NCBI RefSeq assembly: GCF_945859825.1
Contig: NZ_CAMAPC010000003.1
Location: 62,001-126,000, forward strand
DNA: 64,000 nt
Source: Pseudoalteromonas holothuriae
GTDB taxonomy: Bacteria; Pseudomonadota; Gammaproteobacteria; Enterobacterales; Alteromonadaceae
Direction: 5' to 3'
The notes under the pieces were generated by a model. The model saw only the letters and a program-made list of their open reading frames with translations. It was not told the DNA's origin and did no database searches. A program made the translations under genes and the position numbers. Position 1 is the stretch's first letter; every line of letters begins with the position of its first letter. Shown here piece by piece: positions 41,601 through 48,125 of this stretch.

Positions 41601-42131
41601 GGCTCGAAATAAAGGTCCATTTGCCAAATCAAAAGGGCGTTGTGCAAATGTATCTAGCTGCTGAGCAATCTCAGGTTTGTTGAGTTCACTCACCGTGGCA
41701 GTGATAGCTGATAAGTTGTTGTTTCTGATCAACACAACCTGATCGCCCTGCTGTTGCACACGTGAGTTTAATACTGGATAGCAAACTGACAACGCAGCAA
41801 GGGCAGATAGCAACGCCTGATCATTAAGATGTCCCGTGATCATCATCGCCGCAGGCATATTATACGCAGAGCTGGCCGCTGGATTAAGATGACTCGCAAG
41901 CCATATACCATACTGTGTTTTCGTCAGCGGCGTGACATTTTTGTCAACCTCACGCAACCCCTCAGACTTAGATTTGAGTGCACTGACAAGCGCTTGTTTA
42001 TGAGTTTTGAGTGCAACCTTAAGTATGTCTGTTAATGCACCTGCAGGCGCTTTAATTGACAGCTCTTCACCTCGCAACGATAGCGATATATTTGCATGTT
42101 TTAACGCTTTTATTAGCTCTTCTAAAATCAT
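32619..42131 (-). CDS. NRPS protein 2: docking - C - A(Lys2-like) - PCP - Cy-like - A(Cys) - PCP - C - A(Gly-like) - PCP
   Basis: 3170 residues, three modules. A TubC-type docking domain (1-55) is followed by C1 (HHIVADG ~195). A1 has AATSGSTGKAK, then GHDPLLRDVF in place of the usual FDxS motif, and NLYGATETQQ. Both motifs are typical of alpha-aminoadipate/Lys2-type adenylation domains. PCP1 has GGHSL (~1015). The next domain (~1065-1490) is related to heterocyclization domains but degenerate: AHTLMDYSS for DxxxxDxxS, GNFNSL for GDFT, GFTSLL for VVFTS. A2 has FDLSVYD, WNSVPAL, MLSGDW and SLGGATEASIW, a Cys-type pocket (D-L-Y-N-M-S-L-I-W). PCP2 has GGDSI (~2068). C3 has HHALLDG (~2262). A3 has FDLSLLE, QMTPTGW, LTGGEP and CYGPTEATVF, giving D-L-L-Q-L-G-C-V-F, weakly Gly-like. 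PCP3 has GGNSLL (~3107). The start overlaps the protein 1 stop as ATGA. The tail LEEFEW looks like a docking motif for protein 3. Confidence 0.95.
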   Translation of the reverse strand: MILEELIKALKHANISLSLRGEELSIKAPAGALTDILKVALKTHKQALVSALKSKSEGLREVDKNVTPLTKTQYGIWLASHLNPAASSAYNMPAAMMITGHLNDQALLSALAALSVCYPVLNSRVQQQGDQVVLIRNNNLSAITATVSELNKPEIAQQLDTFAQRPFDLANGPLFRAQLHRLSSTEHILFLAVHHIVADGQSINVLKQRLSELYSSYSRMSQSIEPSEPQWGFEHYAHWLAKRNTEGQLSYWLSALDDSPQRTNLPFRLNNTSGMSLPSQQHLTLPAQLSDQIRAQAKLLGCTTNMLMLSAFHLFLGKLSGQQDVVVGIPSIHRPFQALQDAVGLFLDVLPIRLSWQDSNSIESLITQCRDKMTLAFRHSEIAFHELVANLPQPRGEHHPIFQCFFNFLPNQSSELHFSGCDVLEFETPLIESKFDLTLYVEEHERIKLTAQFNAAHYSASYVEIWLHQYAHLLSRICDGVSAHCADVSLRHQPVLHEDAQQFNVADLVHPLAQLKKWCHKQPNAIALTEVNQSYTYAQLVADIQTTAERLPDGVSAIAIIAQRSYELVVHIYACLAKQRPFFLINPDYPHAKQQAMLEQAKIGRVIDLVKETSYQLVSRSDTALTSSNDVAYYAATSGSTGKAKIVLGGWQSLANYTLWSSQYFAIQPGTVCSMLSNVGHDPLLRDVFSSLGNGATLAIAGMITHAEQLLHYLDTHKVNVAGMSPALAKLLSLQGEYVDLPALSHLWLIGETLSTSLASELLGSLPDTVLHNLYGATETQQFLSAFSMTTQAQLRGASCPVGRSLSGGQCLILNAGHEAGVGEIGEVVFVSQFVSQGYLVDESLDQPFFVYQGQRAYRSGDLGYWDEQGNIILQGRKDSQIQIRGFRVEPQEIVNTLEQMADVQHAVVQFDKTKQGISAYLETAQNYTFDDVVAYCQKFIPLYMCPVEVNCVTSIPRNSHGKVDFQALRQLTQTTQYTYVAPQNDREAQVASIFSQVLEKQVCCKLHFYAQGGHSLGALKVVSQLRTEMGLEIPLEQFIKCGDVQSLAKYTASTDEQQAIDEMVICHQPEMRFEPFELGVSQRGLQVSRQIQKDSGENGGFSLVEIRIHNFSLNRLQNACNELVARHDVLRAIELADQRIKVLENVPGLELDILDLSALDTAQQLQKLDDHRQRLINGGVDTQSWPSFKVSVIDFGDEQRLSLCVAHTLMDYSSGVILAKDLSQLYSGDDQPLSPLSLTYRDVVVAKANHKSAARYRQDKAFWREKIATMPCAPQLPLAKDDLTAHDATVKTHYFRVCEKVSQRIAALCAQQGCSESALVLEVVCQALSVWSETPNFTMSLLVNDRPVTPNDAAQIVGNFNSLLLFSYEPKPYQTFSTKLIATQKQLSENMAHRSFEGLEVLHEYNRLHNTNMTMPIGFTSLLTEQQNSVSEQVAYREVVNTAHVGLEFVARKHNTSLEIKVIEKSGYYQNFVPDLLDAIESYLTHLANENTSWHSWQQFNISAPLRAGYNHTYQSLPSGLLHQPLIERALKQPSLDAVIQGQTRITYGQLITMADRLAEQLRTEGVKNNELVAIHMPKAWQQVVAVLAVHLAGAAYLPVDASLPLERRLQLIRQGEARLAIVSQRDSELLSCQQILLPHLPEPVAILNQPKQSSVSEDDLAYVLFTSGSTGTPKGVMISHRAARNTIEDINTRFVVTADDSVLGLSSLSFDLSVYDIFGVLAAGGKLVLPLPQQNRDPQAWHDLAAKEQITVWNSVPALMQMFVDFSAGKVSDSLRLCMLSGDWISLNLARQILTHKHVSLVSLGGATEASIWSIYYPVTHIDSNWKSVPYGHPLANQGYLVLNELMEECPVGVKGDLYITGKGLASGYWKDTQRSKQSFIFCPQRQQMLYKTGDKGRFNSDGVIEFLGREDNQVKLNGYRVELGEIEAKLSQLKELQTALVDIRHENDHKRLVAYLVTNHHQNGVPDSILLEKAERVLKDALPAYMIPQEYAGLNELPLTANGKVDRDALSRIPTTSRLVVQQPQLQLSIVDDEIQNIVINTISRQLNLVSVDLTTSFAALGGDSIQAVRLSTQLRKQGIELTLADIFNSSDIHAICGNAKRIGDKKVVQQAKQIDLSNYSELEKYEQSIMATPMQRAMVMHTQIDATAYVNQVRLTITKGFEITSFKKAWLQLVQQHQILRTHFSALAEHGLVQLINAHADIQITEHHLLVDTSIESQLNQLASRVKHFGEDCFLKSLIKFDVCHLPDSKVELILTFHHALLDGWSLPILFAELLASYRSLSTRSDFVEKLNTAEFSRFVGWLEQQSVSDAQAYWQATLNGFTEPTRLLGEPVNDEPVEILSCKTILDNMTRKRLEQLSKSANVTMGVLINLAWARTLQRLSGDQQVIFGAVSSGRPLQVEGIEQMLGLFVVTLPVTFSSDADTSFSQALREMFGQQLESEQHSWLPLADIHRQTEIAASSALFESIVLIENYPLEGMMQHSEGLCIEEITVDSDTHFDLSLYVSLGEQLKLTLKYKSDKLDKAQADNIFALFKRILLEMLELPLASPVIELQGRSDEDNKAWEQSLANVKTTYPEFDVLQMLSEHAYKAPESIAIQCQSDELSYAQVVQRIGAISDYLRSQGVSANDRVVVCLPRSCDVILTMLALWQLGAVYVPIDGVLPQQRINNIIEQTQPVVVVCSAYTKPLCGDGDNILTLKGLSDASVISELHVAAGAGYILFTSGTTGQPKGVCVNYDALGRFLAAAQEQFTCSEYTRNLAVTTPTFDLSLLEWLLPLSMGGSVVIASVDQVKDGNQLADLVDEYNINWLQMTPTGWQVLLASGWKGKADLTALTGGEPLTRVLAQQLLNKCAAVFNCYGPTEATVFSMIGAVTHQDLQGELCLPGALSQSAHLVLSEQGDPVPLGGIGELWITGGSLSCGYLKNDKQTAERFVNLDVGLDNPMRAYRTGDLVKIIDNNSLQYLGRNDQQVKLNGFRVELQEIEHAISAIEGIESAACLITKHGVQHSLVAFVVSDHQEAFKRCQSQVKQSLPHYMHPTVWQRINSLPVHPSGKVNRAALPQITNEVKDFEAPARELEEQLLIIWQTIFEQQTISVTSGFFELGGNSLLATRLSVLCEEQLNGIKLDVKQLLSGASIRTIAQLLEPSYLVSRNRVTAMESNDLEEFEW

Positions 42132-45100
42132 ATTACAAACTCCTCAAAACCTTCGTTATCGTTATGTGACTGCTCAAGTTCACCTAGCATATCTTTTACT
42201 TGTCGTTTGCTACGTACTAACTGTGCCAATTGAGCAATGGTGCGAAGCTCCATCAGGTCTGCCACTTCAAGTTCAATATCAAATTGCGTATCTAACTGAT
42301 ATTTAACTTTTAGAACACTTAAAGAATGGGCACCTAGCATGAACAGATCATCATTGCGACCGATTGCCTCGCACTTCAATTCCTGCAGCCATAAGGTCGC
42401 CAAAGAGTGCTCTAGATCATCCTTTGGAGCCTCATATTGGCGCTGAACATTAATTTTAGGCAGCGATTTACGATCAACTTTGCCATTGGCAAGGTGCGGT
42501 AACTGCTGCACACAGACGAATACTGACGGTATTATGTATGAAGGGAGTACACAGCTCAGGCTATGCTTCCATGTATCTTGTTCCACTGAATGTGAACACA
42601 CTACATAAGCAACGAGCTGTTGCTCTTGGACTATGACAACAGCTTCCGAGATGTCTGCTAATGTCAACAAATGAGATTCAATCTCTTCAAGTTCTATACG
42701 CTGCCCTCTTAATTTGACCTGTTGATCACGGCGCCCAACGTAGTCCAATCGCCCATCAGATAAACGACGCACTAAGTCTCCCGTTCGATACATTCGCTGT
42801 CCTGGGACTGCCGTAAAAGGGTCGGCAATAAAGCTTTGAGCAGTTAAACCTGGTTGCTGTGTATACCCCCAGGCTACCCCTTGACCAGCTAAGTACAACT
42901 CGCCAACGACACCATCAATGACGGGATTAAGCCATGGATCTAACACATAACCTTGAGTGTTTGAAATCGTTGACCCAATCAGAGGCTTACCGTCATAATC
43001 AACTTCTTCACACGTCGAGTACACAGTATCTTCAGAAGGCCCGTAAAGGTTCATGACTCGATATGCAGAGTATTCTCGCAGGCGACTGACCAATGTTCTA
43101 GGCAGAGCTTCTCCAGCCAGATTTATAACCGCGGCCTGTTTAGGAAGAATGTTCGCATCAAGAACCGCAGATACCGCTGATGGCACACTATTTATGAGTG
43201 TTATCGTGTCTCTTTCTGGCAACTTATCAAGCAGTAAGATTGAGTCAATAACACTTATTTTAGCCCCCAATGCCAACGCGATGAGTGTCTCAAAAACAGA
43301 AATATCAAAGCATAGTGACGTTGCTGCCAAAACATGCGAAAACTCTTGCTCGCTATATTGCTGTTGTGCCCAAAATAATAGCTGGTTAACTCCTTGGTAA
43401 GATACTTGAACACCTTTTGGTTTGCCGGTACTACCCGATGTAAAAATCGTATAGGCACGCCGATTGTCGGGGTAGACACGAGGGGTAAACACCGCCTTGT
43501 TATTAAGATCAAAGCTGTTGCCAACTTCTAACTGCATAATAGCTAAGTCTGAGCAATAATTATCAACTAACGCGAGCGCAGGCTGTGCGATTGATAAAAT
43601 CTCCTCACAACGAGCTGTCGGATAGTGGGTATCTAATGGTAAATAACTAGCTCCAGCACGCAATATAGCCAATTGTGCAACGATTCTGTTGACACTTGCA
43701 GACATAAAGATAGCGACCAGACACTGAGGTGCAATCTTAAAACACTCAACGAGGTGAATTGCTATCAAACCACTTTGCTGCCAAAGTTCTGCGTAACTTA
43801 ATTGTGCACCATGTAGGTCTTGAACAGCCACAGCGTTGGGCTGAGAGGCAACTTTAGCAGCAATGTTACCAATTAAATCTGTATGGTTAACCTGCGCATC
43901 CTGAATCAAATTCGGGTACTTTCGCACATTAAACATGCGCCATACCGGAACAAAACTAGCATTTACCAAACGGGGTAATGTATTTAAAAACTCATCTAAA
44001 AACTGCCTTGCAAACGAGCTGCTCCAAACTTGTGTATCAAATACCAGCTTGCCCTTGAGGCCTTGTCCCTGCACAAGATATAAGTCCAATTCACTGATCA
44101 TTTCAGGCGTTGCGAGAGGTAAGCTCACAACTTGTCGACCGTTGACCAAAAACTCCTTGCTCAGGCCTCCTAATAAACAGTGCTCAGACACTCCGTCCGG
44201 TGCAACCAAATATGCAAATAAAGCTTGTCCATGCTGCTTGACACTTTTATCTGTATCATTGCCAGCGGCGTGTTGCAGACGATTAAAAAACTCAGATCGG
44301 CTCTGTTTTATCAACTCTTTGAATGAGCATGAAAAATTCGGTTGATAATTAACGGCCACTGGATTAACAAAATATCCAATACTCTGCACAAACTGGTTTC
44401 CGCGTGTAGTCGTTGGGTTGATCAAGCTGATTGTCGATGCTTCACTAAAGCGACTTAAAACCAAACTGTAGGCAACTTGCAAAAGATGATTAATGGTTGT
44501 CTTTTCTGCTACTGCAAATGTTTGTAGCTTTGCTTGTAAGTCATCATCGATTGAAAAAAACAATGGCTCACATCCATAGGCATCTGCACTAATAGGCTGC
44601 TTTGCCAACTGCAACTGTTGCTCGCTATCACAGATATCAGTGGCAAACTGTAACGGATCAGTGCTGATTTTTTGCGCGTGCATATAGTCCTGATACGAAC
44701 TCATTGCAGCACTTGTTTTACCCAACAATTGCTCGAGCAGATACTGCATACTCAATGCATCAGCAATTGCGTGATGTGCCAATATTAAAATTGTAGTTTG
44801 ACTATTATCATGCTCCCAACTGTGAACCTGATACAGTTGTGAACGTGACAGATCAAAAGGTGTGCTTATCAGCTGGTTAATTTGTTCCTGACAGCCTTCA
44901 TTGGTATTCTGCCCATGAGATGTAAATGCAACTGTATCTTTTTGGTAGCGCACATCAATACGGCCTGCATTTAACTCAAAACGGGCACGAAGCAAGGGAG
45001 TCTGTCGCAGTTGCATGCTGACATTCTGGGCCAACGTGTGACTATCTATACTCTGTTGTACTGTCACCGCGGTCGATAGGTTATATTTACAACTTTGCGG

Positions 45101-47128
45101 TTCCATGAACTGCTCAAAACACAAGTATTGTAAGGCAAGGGGTAATTCCTCAGATACTTGTCTATGCTTGCTTTGCTCCAAGCAGGCACTACGCGTTATT
45201 AAATCGTCTAATGCCGCTATATCTTCACATTCAAGCAAATCTCCAAGGTCAAACTGCACTTGATATCTGTGCTCTAGAAAATGCAGTAGCTGGATCATTT
45301 GTACCGAGTTGGCAGCTACAGCAAACAACCCTGTATGGTGCTCAAACACTTGTGATGAATTTGAGAAAACGCCTAGGTGAGCTATCAATGTTGCTAAGCG
45401 CTCTGAATTTTTTGAGGCTGAGCTTATTGTTTTACTCGTAGCTGACTTCTTACCAATCACTTTTAACTCGTTAGCACGGTAAGCATCTTTTACCGCCAAA
45501 CGACGTATTTTACCACTGGTTGTTTTCAAAATTGATGCGGGCTTAATCAGCACTACGTCCGCCACATCCAACTGGTGCTGCTGGGCAATATTTTTGCTAA
45601 TAGCGGCAATCACCGCCTCTTGATCTAAAGTACGCAATGCGGTGCGCTTTACTTCTTGAACAATAACTAACTGCTCTTGTTCTGGCCCATCGACGGCAAA
45701 AGCACAGGTTGCATCCTGCTGACATGCTGAGCTGACTTGCCTGACTGTTTCTTCAATATCTTGTGGATAATAATTTCGGCCACAGACAATCAACATTTCC
45801 TTGCGCCGACCAGTTACGATTACTTCATTGTTTTGTTTAAAACCTAAATCACCGGTACGGAGCCAGTGACCATCATTGCCTGCTAATCGAGCACCAAAGT
45901 ATTCTTGGGTTAATTCTGGTTTTTGCCAATACCCCTTGGCTACGCTCTCATGCTGCAACCAAATTTCACCAATTGCCCCCTCTTCCAGCGCAACGCATTC
46001 ACTAGGTTCCACGATTTCAATACGCATTCCATCTTCTGGTACACCGCAACCAACCAGTGTAAGACCATCTTTGGCTGGAATATATGAATTGCTCATAAGC
46101 GCGACAGGGTCTGCGGTGTAATAATTTGGTTTGGCTTTGACACCAGAAACATACAATGTGGCCTCAGCCATACCATAACAGGGAAATAAGACGTCTTCGT
46201 TGAACCCTGTTGGTGCAAGCAATTCGCAAAATGACTTTAGTGTGCTGGCTTGAATTTTTTCGGAACCATTAAACGCTAATTTCCAATGACTTAGATCTAA
46301 ACCTGCGACCTCTTCCGGTGCGATCTTATCGACACATAAGCGATAAGCAAAGTTTGGTCCACCACTGGTGTTCGCCTTGTATTTCGCGATGGCCTGCAAC
46401 CAACGTAGGGGTTTTTGTATAAATGCTTGAGGTGGCATCAGAATCGCAGTAGCACCAACGAAAAATGGTTGTAGCAAGTTGCCAATCAAACCCATATCAT
46501 GAAACAAAGGTAACCAGCCCACTACCGTACTATTAGACGAATGTGAGAAAGCTTGCTTTATTAGCCGCTCATTTTCTATCAGATTATGATGGGTCACCAT
46601 GACCCCTTTCGGTTCGCCTGTAGAACCTGAGGTATATTGTAAAAATGCAATTGCATCACCCGAGACTTGGGGTAAAGGATTTTCAACATCTGTACAGAGC
46701 TGATCTACATATGCAATTTTACAATCAAACTCTTGTTGCAAAGGTTCAAAAATCGGACTTGAAAACTTATCTCGCAGTTCTGGACATGTAATTATTACCT
46801 TCGGCCTGCAGTCACGTAAAATAGCCCTAATGCGCTCAAATGAGTGCTTTGCACTGTGAGGTGGATACGCAGGGACAGCAATCACACCGCAAAAAGTACA
46901 AGCAAAAAAGCTCTTTATGTAATCTAAGCCTTGAGGCAAAAGTAGTAATACTCGGTCGCCAGGCTCACATTGCTCCATAATATTGCTTGCCATAGCATGC
47001 GCCTGCTCATATAGCGCTTTATAAGTTAATGATCCCCCCTCATTTTCACCGTCGTTTAGGTATATATATGCTTTCTTGTCAGGTATGTTTAAATAGTGTT
47101 GTCGAGAAACTTCAAATACGTTGTCCAT
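42128..47128 (-). CDS. NRPS protein 1 (loading): fatty acyl-AMP ligase - ACP - C - A(Ala/small-like) - PCP
   Basis: About 1666 residues from ATG 47128. An in-frame GTG at 47140 is the alternative start; neither has a strong ribosome site. Residues ~1-570 are a fatty acyl-AMP ligase: FLQYTSGSTGEPKGVMVTH, WLPLFHDMGLIGN, GGPNFAYRLC, CYGMAEATLYVSG and GRRKEMLIVCGRNYYPQDIE. The ligase should activate a free fatty acid and load it on the ACP (serine in AANSVQM, ~608). A C domain (HHAIADA ~786) joins the acyl group to the first amino acid. The A domain (~1110-1580) has YTIFTSGSTGK, FDISVFE, LINSVPS, NLAGEAL and NLYGPSEDTVY. The pocket D-I-F-N-N-A-L-V-Y is close to a published Ala-type code (DLFNNALTY); another small residue is possible. 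The PCP has GAHSL (~1599). The acidic tail NEGFEEFVI fits the docking domain of protein 2. Module order implies an N-acyl lipopeptide. Confidence 0.95.
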   Translation of the reverse strand: MDNVFEVSRQHYLNIPDKKAYIYLNDGENEGGSLTYKALYEQAHAMASNIMEQCEPGDRVLLLLPQGLDYIKSFFACTFCGVIAVPAYPPHSAKHSFERIRAILRDCRPKVIITCPELRDKFSSPIFEPLQQEFDCKIAYVDQLCTDVENPLPQVSGDAIAFLQYTSGSTGEPKGVMVTHHNLIENERLIKQAFSHSSNSTVVGWLPLFHDMGLIGNLLQPFFVGATAILMPPQAFIQKPLRWLQAIAKYKANTSGGPNFAYRLCVDKIAPEEVAGLDLSHWKLAFNGSEKIQASTLKSFCELLAPTGFNEDVLFPCYGMAEATLYVSGVKAKPNYYTADPVALMSNSYIPAKDGLTLVGCGVPEDGMRIEIVEPSECVALEEGAIGEIWLQHESVAKGYWQKPELTQEYFGARLAGNDGHWLRTGDLGFKQNNEVIVTGRRKEMLIVCGRNYYPQDIEETVRQVSSACQQDATCAFAVDGPEQEQLVIVQEVKRTALRTLDQEAVIAAISKNIAQQHQLDVADVVLIKPASILKTTSGKIRRLAVKDAYRANELKVIGKKSATSKTISSASKNSERLATLIAHLGVFSNSSQVFEHHTGLFAVAANSVQMIQLLHFLEHRYQVQFDLGDLLECEDIAALDDLITRSACLEQSKHRQVSEELPLALQYLCFEQFMEPQSCKYNLSTAVTVQQSIDSHTLAQNVSMQLRQTPLLRARFELNAGRIDVRYQKDTVAFTSHGQNTNEGCQEQINQLISTPFDLSRSQLYQVHSWEHDNSQTTILILAHHAIADALSMQYLLEQLLGKTSAAMSSYQDYMHAQKISTDPLQFATDICDSEQQLQLAKQPISADAYGCEPLFFSIDDDLQAKLQTFAVAEKTTINHLLQVAYSLVLSRFSEASTISLINPTTTRGNQFVQSIGYFVNPVAVNYQPNFSCSFKELIKQSRSEFFNRLQHAAGNDTDKSVKQHGQALFAYLVAPDGVSEHCLLGGLSKEFLVNGRQVVSLPLATPEMISELDLYLVQGQGLKGKLVFDTQVWSSSFARQFLDEFLNTLPRLVNASFVPVWRMFNVRKYPNLIQDAQVNHTDLIGNIAAKVASQPNAVAVQDLHGAQLSYAELWQQSGLIAIHLVECFKIAPQCLVAIFMSASVNRIVAQLAILRAGASYLPLDTHYPTARCEEILSIAQPALALVDNYCSDLAIMQLEVGNSFDLNNKAVFTPRVYPDNRRAYTIFTSGSTGKPKGVQVSYQGVNQLLFWAQQQYSEQEFSHVLAATSLCFDISVFETLIALALGAKISVIDSILLLDKLPERDTITLINSVPSAVSAVLDANILPKQAAVINLAGEALPRTLVSRLREYSAYRVMNLYGPSEDTVYSTCEEVDYDGKPLIGSTISNTQGYVLDPWLNPVIDGVVGELYLAGQGVAWGYTQQPGLTAQSFIADPFTAVPGQRMYRTGDLVRRLSDGRLDYVGRRDQQVKLRGQRIELEEIESHLLTLADISEAVVIVQEQQLVAYVVCSHSVEQDTWKHSLSCVLPSYIIPSVFVCVQQLPHLANGKVDRKSLPKINVQRQYEAPKDDLEHSLATLWLQELKCEAIGRNDDLFMLGAHSLSVLKVKYQLDTQFDIELEVADLMELRTIAQLAQLVRSKRQVKDMLGELEQSHNDNEGFEEFVI

Positions 47129-47336
47129 ACTAAAATACACTTTTAATTTTTATGTTCTAATTATTTTTCGCAAAGCAAAAGTTTCAGACGCTGGTCAAAA
47201 CCCGCTCAAATTGACTTGGTGTATACATTCTTAGGCATTTACTGGGAGTAGATACCAAAAGTACAAACAAGCCTCCATGCTCAGTAATACATTACCATTT
47301 ATTATATTTTTATATTTTTATATTTAACTCAAAAGG
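47129..47336 (-). promoter_or_regulatory. AT-rich gap before NRPS protein 1, possible internal promoter
   Basis: This 208-base gap is the largest break within the otherwise tightly packed minus-strand locus. It contains a run of A/T with a TATAAT on the minus strand at 47306-47301. A TTGAGT lies at 47332-47327, but the 20-base spacing is too long for a standard promoter. I see no clear terminator hairpin, so read-through from the upstream genes is plausible. An internal promoter driving the eight NRPS genes is only a possibility. Confidence 0.25.
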
Positions 47337-48104
47337 TTATGCAATTGATGCTCGGCCAACTTTAAACTTTTCGCCCTTATAGCAAGCTTCAATATTTTTC
47401 ATCATACGATTACAAAAACTCCTGTATGCTGCCTCAGTCAATGTATCTTTAAACCACGTCCACCGATCTAAAAAAAGCACAGCCATTAGAGGTGGAGCGG
47501 GAAAACTTTGGCATGCAAGGAAGACAACTTTAACTTGATTGTTGGCTGTACGCTGAAACATCAGATAACCGTCATCACACGCTGCTGAACCATTTGGACT
47601 GTGAACGGTTTTCATCCATACTCGATGCTCATTCTGGCTGTACTCTACTTTTTCAAGCTTATACACATCCAGCTCACCTTTACCCATAAACGCAGCGTAG
47701 TTAGGTTGCGGCAAAGCAATGATACGAGCCCCTTGATATGTTGGACGACCATATTGGTCTTGCTGGACTACACGAGTAACCAAACCAACAGAATCTCTAT
47801 AAAAATCACCAGCATGTGCAATATCTACCTTTTGAACAAAATCATCAAACGGAAGCTCAAAAACCCGTTCACCATAAAAATATACGGTATCCTTAAAGTG
47901 CACCCAATGCATACTATCGTTGCTTTTTGGAGCACTTAATACTTCAGCCTCAACTTGGCGTAAAACCTCTATGATCTGGTCATAATCACTTATTGAATAT
48001 TTCGCCAAATCAACATCAAACGAATATTTTTTACGCCTGATTGTATTTTTCGCAAAGAAGACTTGTGGAGCCTTAGATATATTAGCTAACACTTGAGTCA
48101 ACAT
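47337..48104 (-). CDS. Unknown protein, paralogue of the 49387-50316 product
   Basis: 255 residues, starting at ATG 48104 behind AGAGG. I do not recognise a named family. The protein clearly shares ancestry with the product of 49387-50316. Common segments in the same order are YGERV/YGERI, VDI..xGD..RD, QPNYxAFxGKxELDVYKLE, WMKTVxSPN and a final KWxW/TWFK region. The layout (alternating strands, no membrane segment, no signal peptide) would suit a small soluble lipid- or ligand-binding fold such as START/SRPBCC, but that is inference. It sits 21 bases after the beta-propeller gene and just before the NRPS genes, so it probably serves the same pathway, in substrate handling or tailoring. Confidence 0.8.
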   Translation of the reverse strand: MLTQVLANISKAPQVFFAKNTIRRKKYSFDVDLAKYSISDYDQIIEVLRQVEAEVLSAPKSNDSMHWVHFKDTVYFYGERVFELPFDDFVQKVDIAHAGDFYRDSVGLVTRVVQQDQYGRPTYQGARIIALPQPNYAAFMGKGELDVYKLEKVEYSQNEHRVWMKTVHSPNGSAACDDGYLMFQRTANNQVKVVFLACQSFPAPPLMAVLFLDRWTWFKDTLTEAAYRSFCNRMMKNIEACYKGEKFKVGRASIA

Positions 48105-48125
48105 ATTTACCTCTATTACGCCTAC

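Noticed and set aside
42128..47128. Start of a siderophore cluster
   Set aside because: Cys/Thr codes and Cy domains recall thiazoline siderophores, but there is no salicylate or dihydroxybenzoate-loading domain, TonB receptor or Fur-like site in view.
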